Source: Edaphocola flava
GTDB taxonomy: Bacteria > Bacteroidota > Bacteroidia > Chitinophagales > Chitinophagaceae
DNA length: 64,000 nucleotides
NCBI RefSeq assembly: GCF_004118155.1
Contig: NZ_SAIQ01000001.1
Location: 1,116,001-1,180,000, forward strand
Direction: 5' to 3'
Shown: positions 60,894 to 64,000 of the stretch, piece by piece
How the letters are laid out: every line of letters begins with the position of its first letter
Numbering within the stretch: the stretch's first letter is position 1
Position numbers and translations under genes: made by a program
The notes under the pieces: generated by a model
The model's database searches: none
Seen by the model: only the letters and a program-made list of their open reading frames with translations
Told to the model about the DNA's origin: nothing

Positions 60894-62309
60894 TTATTTA
60901 TGGTTTACCTGGTAGCGTAGCCAGTTCAGGATTTCGTTCATCGCTTTAGGTGAAAAAGTCTGCTCTATTGTAGCGTATTCAGATGGTGCACCGGTGTTTG
61001 CCTCCTGGAATAAGTGATTCAGGCCGGGTAGTTCCAGTATAGATACTTTTTCATTTTTACTCTGCTGCATAGCCTCTTTAAGCGCTTCAGCATTGGCTTT
61101 TGCCGGAACCTGTACATCTTTTTCTCCGTACAATGCCAGTACCGGGCATTGCACCTTCGCAATATCCTTTGCCGGATTGTATTTAAGGAAAAAGCGTATC
61201 CAGGGATTATTTAACTCAGAAACATAATTGCGTACGGTCGCATCCTGGCTTATGCGCTGTGCAGAATCGTTTGTGGGCTGCAGTTTGAGGGCTACCTTAA
61301 GGTAAGCACTTAACTCTTTGTCCGCTTCTTCTTCTGATTTGCTGCGCACCACAATATCATACAGTGCACTGTTGATGCGGTTAGCCTCCTCAGCCTGTGC
61401 TTCAGGCATACCTTCTGCAGCTGCAATGGCTTTTTGCTGTTGCAATAATAATTCCGAGCCTGGCATCGCTGGTCCCGCCAGCATAACTATGAAACCAATA
61501 TTCGCCGATTGAGCAGCCAGCATCGGTGCTATGGCCCCTCCCTCACTATGACCAATCAGGCCAATCTGCTTTTTATTGATCTCTTTTCGCTTACTCAGGT
61601 ATTGTACAGCAGCCAGTGCATCATCTGCAAAATCGCGGCTGGTGGCTGCTTTGAAGTCACCACCGGATGCGGCCGTTCCCCGATCATCATAGCGCAGTAC
61701 AGCAAAGCCGTTACGGGTCAGAAAATCGGCCAGCACCAGGAATGGTTTATGGCCTAAGATCGTTTCATCCCTATCCTGCGGTCCGCTGCCACTGATCAGT
61801 ACTACAGCCGGATAAGTGCCCTTCTGTGATGGCATAGACAATGTTCCTGCCAGCTTAATGCCCGCTTGTTTGTTTTCGAAGGTTATCTCTTCTGTATAAT
61901 ACGGATATGGTGTTTTAGGTGTTTGCAGTTTTGTTTTGGTCAGTGTTTTATCCCGCTCCAGGTCTAAGGGTATTGACTGGCCGCGTTGGGTAAATGTGCC
62001 GGAGAACTTATCTCCGCCTTCATTCAGGGTACCCTTGTATTCCATCATAATAGCCGGGATAGATAACTGCAGCACCCCTTGTTCAAAAGCGATTTTGCTA
62101 ACTGGTATACCCCTGGCGCCCTGGTCGGGACTGTCCATAGAAGCCGTGTAGCCGGTATCCGTCTTTTTAATATTGAGCACAAGATCCAGTGCAATATTCT
62201 GAATCTTTAAAGTGCCCGCCCAGGATCCGGAGATATCCTGGCAAAAGGATGGTATGGTGCACAGGAGAAAAAACAAGCATGCTGCGGTCGTGCGCAAGTG
62301 TCTGGTCAT
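60894..62309 (-). CDS. Secreted alpha/beta hydrolase
   Basis: 471 residues. Signal peptide (to about 24, SFCQ), a lipocalin-like beta domain (about 25-115; ISGSWAGTLKI...DKFSGTFTQRGQSIPL), then an alpha/beta hydrolase (about 140-471) with nucleophile elbow GHSEGG (Ser255), acid loop LALYGEKDVQVP and His in LPGLNHLFQ. Esterase or peptidase-like (S9/BAAT-related). Substrate unknown. The N-terminal domain is frequently fused to this hydrolase in Bacteroidota. Confidence 0.85.
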   Translation of the reverse strand: MTRHLRTTAACLFFLLCTIPSFCQDISGSWAGTLKIQNIALDLVLNIKKTDTGYTASMDSPDQGARGIPVSKIAFEQGVLQLSIPAIMMEYKGTLNEGGDKFSGTFTQRGQSIPLDLERDKTLTKTKLQTPKTPYPYYTEEITFENKQAGIKLAGTLSMPSQKGTYPAVVLISGSGPQDRDETILGHKPFLVLADFLTRNGFAVLRYDDRGTAASGGDFKAATSRDFADDALAAVQYLSKRKEINKKQIGLIGHSEGGAIAPMLAAQSANIGFIVMLAGPAMPGSELLLQQQKAIAAAEGMPEAQAEEANRINSALYDIVVRSKSEEEADKELSAYLKVALKLQPTNDSAQRISQDATVRNYVSELNNPWIRFFLKYNPAKDIAKVQCPVLALYGEKDVQVPAKANAEALKEAMQQSKNEKVSILELPGLNHLFQEANTGAPSEYATIEQTFSPKAMNEILNWLRYQVNHK

Positions 62310-62375
62310 ATAAAAATCAATTAAAGAAATAACGTGTGATGGTCAATAATCGTACAAAGATATCAGATCAAAAAT

Positions 62376-62405
62376 AAAGCCACTCTCCTGAACAGGAGAA
62401 TGGCG
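62376..62405 (-). terminator. Terminator of the outer-membrane protein gene
   Basis: GCCACTCTCCTG and CAGGAGAATGGC pair with one mismatch around AA; on the minus strand TTTATTTTTG follows. Confidence 0.65.
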
Positions 62406-62431
62406 TAAAAACTATTTATGAGCAGAAAAAA

Positions 62432-63250
62432 TTAATGATGATCATTCCACCATCCGTCTTCTTTCCAGTTGAAGGAGAATGGCATGATAACCAGTGATAA
62501 TGTAAATGCATTTTTACCGGTCAGCTGGCTGTTGCTCTGTAAGCCAGGTATATTGAACAGATTATTTCCTTTTTCGTAGAATGGAATGTTACCAAAAGCG
62601 TACTGTGCTCTTAATTTGAATACAATACCCGCTTTCAGCCCTACTTCACCCTTAATAAATGGGGTAATGCCCGTGCCGAATCCGCCACTGCCGTAATCTA
62701 CAGTCATGTTCAGTGAAGGGTGAACGCCTGCACCAAAGGTACCCGTCCAGCGACTGTATTTTTCCAGGGTAGCCTCGCCTCCGAATTTCAGATCAAGACT
62801 CACCGGAAGTGCCATTTGTACAGATACTGCAGAGAATCCGAACATCGGATCGCTGTAAGTAACACCGTTTACATTTCCGTTCTCGTCTGTGGTAAAGCCA
62901 CTGAATTCAGGCACTTTATAATCCCACATGTAAGCGTTGTATGCATAATCGATGCCTAAGGCCAGCAAAGTATGTCCGCCAAGACGTGCCATTGGTATAT
63001 AAGTACCGGCAAAGCCGCCATAACCAAATTTACTGTTTACATTCTGGCTGATATCCCGTGTAAATTCTTTTCCTGATCCACCGTCTTTAATGGTTTCAGT
63101 ACTTTGATAGGTAGCATTAGCCATTGAGTAAGAGTATCCTATTTCCCAGCGTTTCAGAAAGTTAGGTAAGCCGTTGCCCGCTTGAGCTTCAGCACATCCG
63201 GCAAGCAGGATAGCTGAGGCTATTGCCGTCTTAAGCATAGTAAATTTCAT
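62432..63250 (-). CDS. Predicted outer-membrane beta-barrel protein
   Basis: 272 residues. Signal peptide (MKFTMLKTAIASAILLAGCAEAQA); the LAGC could be a lipobox, but AQA-G is also a good signal peptidase I site. The rest is rich in alternating strands (RWEIGYSYSMANATY, HTLLALGIDYAYNAYMW, VFKLRAQYAFGNIPFY) and ends ...LSLVIMPFSFNW before a charged tail. Not a recognised family. Outer-membrane location inferred from the pattern. Confidence 0.65.
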   Translation of the reverse strand: MKFTMLKTAIASAILLAGCAEAQAGNGLPNFLKRWEIGYSYSMANATYQSTETIKDGGSGKEFTRDISQNVNSKFGYGGFAGTYIPMARLGGHTLLALGIDYAYNAYMWDYKVPEFSGFTTDENGNVNGVTYSDPMFGFSAVSVQMALPVSLDLKFGGEATLEKYSRWTGTFGAGVHPSLNMTVDYGSGGFGTGITPFIKGEVGLKAGIVFKLRAQYAFGNIPFYEKGNNLFNIPGLQSNSQLTGKNAFTLSLVIMPFSFNWKEDGWWNDHH

Positions 63251-63331
63251 TGTTGTTTAATTTATATACTGGAAAAGTAATAATTTTTTCGATAAAAATT
63301 AACAAAATCAATATATTTTGTAAGGAAAAAG

Positions 63332-63895
63332 TTAATCTTTCTTTTTAAGGTAGTCTGTGAAGTTATTTCCCTGGTTTTTTTCCTTGCTGAAATGAGTATT
63401 AAAGTCTGAAGATTTGTTTTTAGGAATAGACAATGATTTCCATTCTTTACTCAGCATTTTACCCAGGAATACGATTTGACCAACATGATAAGCATAATGG
63501 GCGATCTGCCGTTGAATGGCTTCCATGACACTATGCGCCTGGCTGCGTATATATACGGTCTTGTTCAGGTCCGCATCGGTAAGTGTATTTAAGGTATCCA
63601 GCAGCACTTTCCAGCCCTCGCTCCATTGCTGCATTATGCTGTCAGGGTTATGGTCTGCAGCCTCAAATTCACTATCGCGGTTTCTCCATTCCTTTTCTCC
63701 GTCGGTAGTAAGAAAGTCGGTCCAGCGGGATAGCATATTGCCATGCAGATGCTGTATGATCAGCGCTATACTATTGCTGTCCTCGTTCGCCTGCCAGAAT
63801 AATTGTTCGGGATCGATCTGTTGAACTGTTTTTTCTCCCAGGGTTTTATAATACTCAAAAAGCACAATACTGTTTTTCAGAAAAGACGTTTCCAT
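63332..63895 (-). CDS. DUF1572/DinB-like four-helix protein
   Basis: 187 residues. Four-helix DinB-type fold: LFWQANEDSNSIALIIQHLHGNMLSRWTDFLTTDGEKEWRNRDSEF and RQIAHYAYHVGQIVFLGKML, with metal-binding-like histidines (about 48, 50, 133 and 137). Family DUF1572; possibly a thiol transferase by analogy with BshC/DinB relatives. No signal peptide. No partner visible. Confidence 0.8.
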   Translation of the reverse strand: METSFLKNSIVLFEYYKTLGEKTVQQIDPEQLFWQANEDSNSIALIIQHLHGNMLSRWTDFLTTDGEKEWRNRDSEFEAADHNPDSIMQQWSEGWKVLLDTLNTLTDADLNKTVYIRSQAHSVMEAIQRQIAHYAYHVGQIVFLGKMLSKEWKSLSIPKNKSSDFNTHFSKEKNQGNNFTDYLKKKD

Positions 63896-63913
63896 ATCTA
63901 TATTAATTTAAAA

Positions 63914-63939
63914 AGGCCCTTCCGGTTAAGGAAGAGCCT
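63914..63939 (-). terminator. Terminator of the gene at the right edge
   Basis: AGGCCCTTCC (63914-63923) pairs with GGAAGAGCCT (63930-63939) with one mismatch; on the minus strand TTTTTAAATT follows. It fits the partial frame ending at 63971. Confidence 0.65.
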
Positions 63940-63970
63940 GAGTTTAAAAATGCTTTACATCCTGATTGGA

Positions 63971-64000
63971 TTACAGGTGTTGCTGAATTTTTTTCTCAAA
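63971..64000 (-). CDS. C-terminal end of an unidentified gene (partial)
   Basis: On the minus strand an open frame enters from the right edge and ends FEKKIQQHL with TAA at 63973-63971. A terminator lies 32 bases downstream, which supports a real gene end. Nine residues are too few for a family call. Confidence 0.35.
   Translation of the reverse strand, partial: FEKKIQQHL

Overview
The window is a gene-dense chromosomal segment (about 53 protein genes, no rRNA, tRNA, CRISPR array or insertion sequence seen) from an aerobic member of the Bacteroidota, most likely order Chitinophagales. Grounds: promoters of the TTTG / TAnnTTTG type instead of TTGACA/TATAAT, almost no Shine-Dalgarno sequences, a type IX secretion C-terminal sorting domain, a type III glutamine synthetase, a TonB-dependent receptor, the futalosine menaquinone route (mqnC), lineage-typical families (DUF4920, DUF2490, DUF4369-TlpA) and oxygen-dependent HemF. 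The species cannot be named from sequence alone.

Layout. 1-4.0 kb: tail of a YceI-like gene, then a pcrA-pcrB-metalloprotease operon. 4.0-6.3 kb (minus): orphan ExbD, SIMPL protein, SH3 protein, BON lipoprotein. 6.5-11.7 kb: rimP-nusA-infB translation/transcription operon. 11.8-16.3 kb: SRPBCC protein, ACMSD-hemC pair, a conserved hypothetical and recF. 16.4-18.8 kb: pdhA and a TlpA-like lipoprotein. 18.8-23.7 kb: fabH/fabG, a TPR protein, an Nfu-type Fe-S protein and a second SRPBCC protein. 23.8-33.0 kb: a large beta-helix protein, the first RtcB, a MurC-like ligase with a small partner, then an rtcB2-prfH-DUF72 operon with a long structured leader. 33.0-39.8 kb: LLM oxidoreductase divergent from hxlR-tadA with a clear operator, DUF2490, glnA type III, phosphopantetheinyl transferase and mqnC. 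40-45.7 kb: small secreted Lys/Cys protein, hemB, hemF, an aminotransferase and a TonB receptor. 45.7-49.8 kb: ndk, DUF4920, Spx/ArsC-like, a Gcr-family membrane protein and a DnaQ-like exonuclease. 49.9-59 kb: alpha-oxoamine synthase, a radical SAM + DUF4130 pair, B12-dependent ribonucleotide reductase, aspC and hisS. 59-64 kb: T9SS cargo, alpha/beta hydrolase, outer-membrane protein, DinB-like protein and the end of one more gene.

How genes work together. Haem synthesis is spread over three genes (hemC, hemB, hemF). RNA and translation quality control is over-represented: rimP/nusA/infB, two RtcB ligases, the release-factor homologue PrfH and TadA. DNA maintenance includes PcrA, RecF, NrdJ and the radical SAM/DUF4130 pair. 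The best candidates for under-described biology are (i) the rtcB2-prfH operon with a ~290-nt leader holding a 14-codon reading frame and hairpins, (ii) the radical SAM/HhH + DUF4130 pair, and (iii) a metzincin without signal peptide inside a pcrA-pcrB operon. A recurring architectural feature is the use of long, often perfect palindromes as terminators; one begins and ends exactly in the two stop codons of a convergent gene pair.
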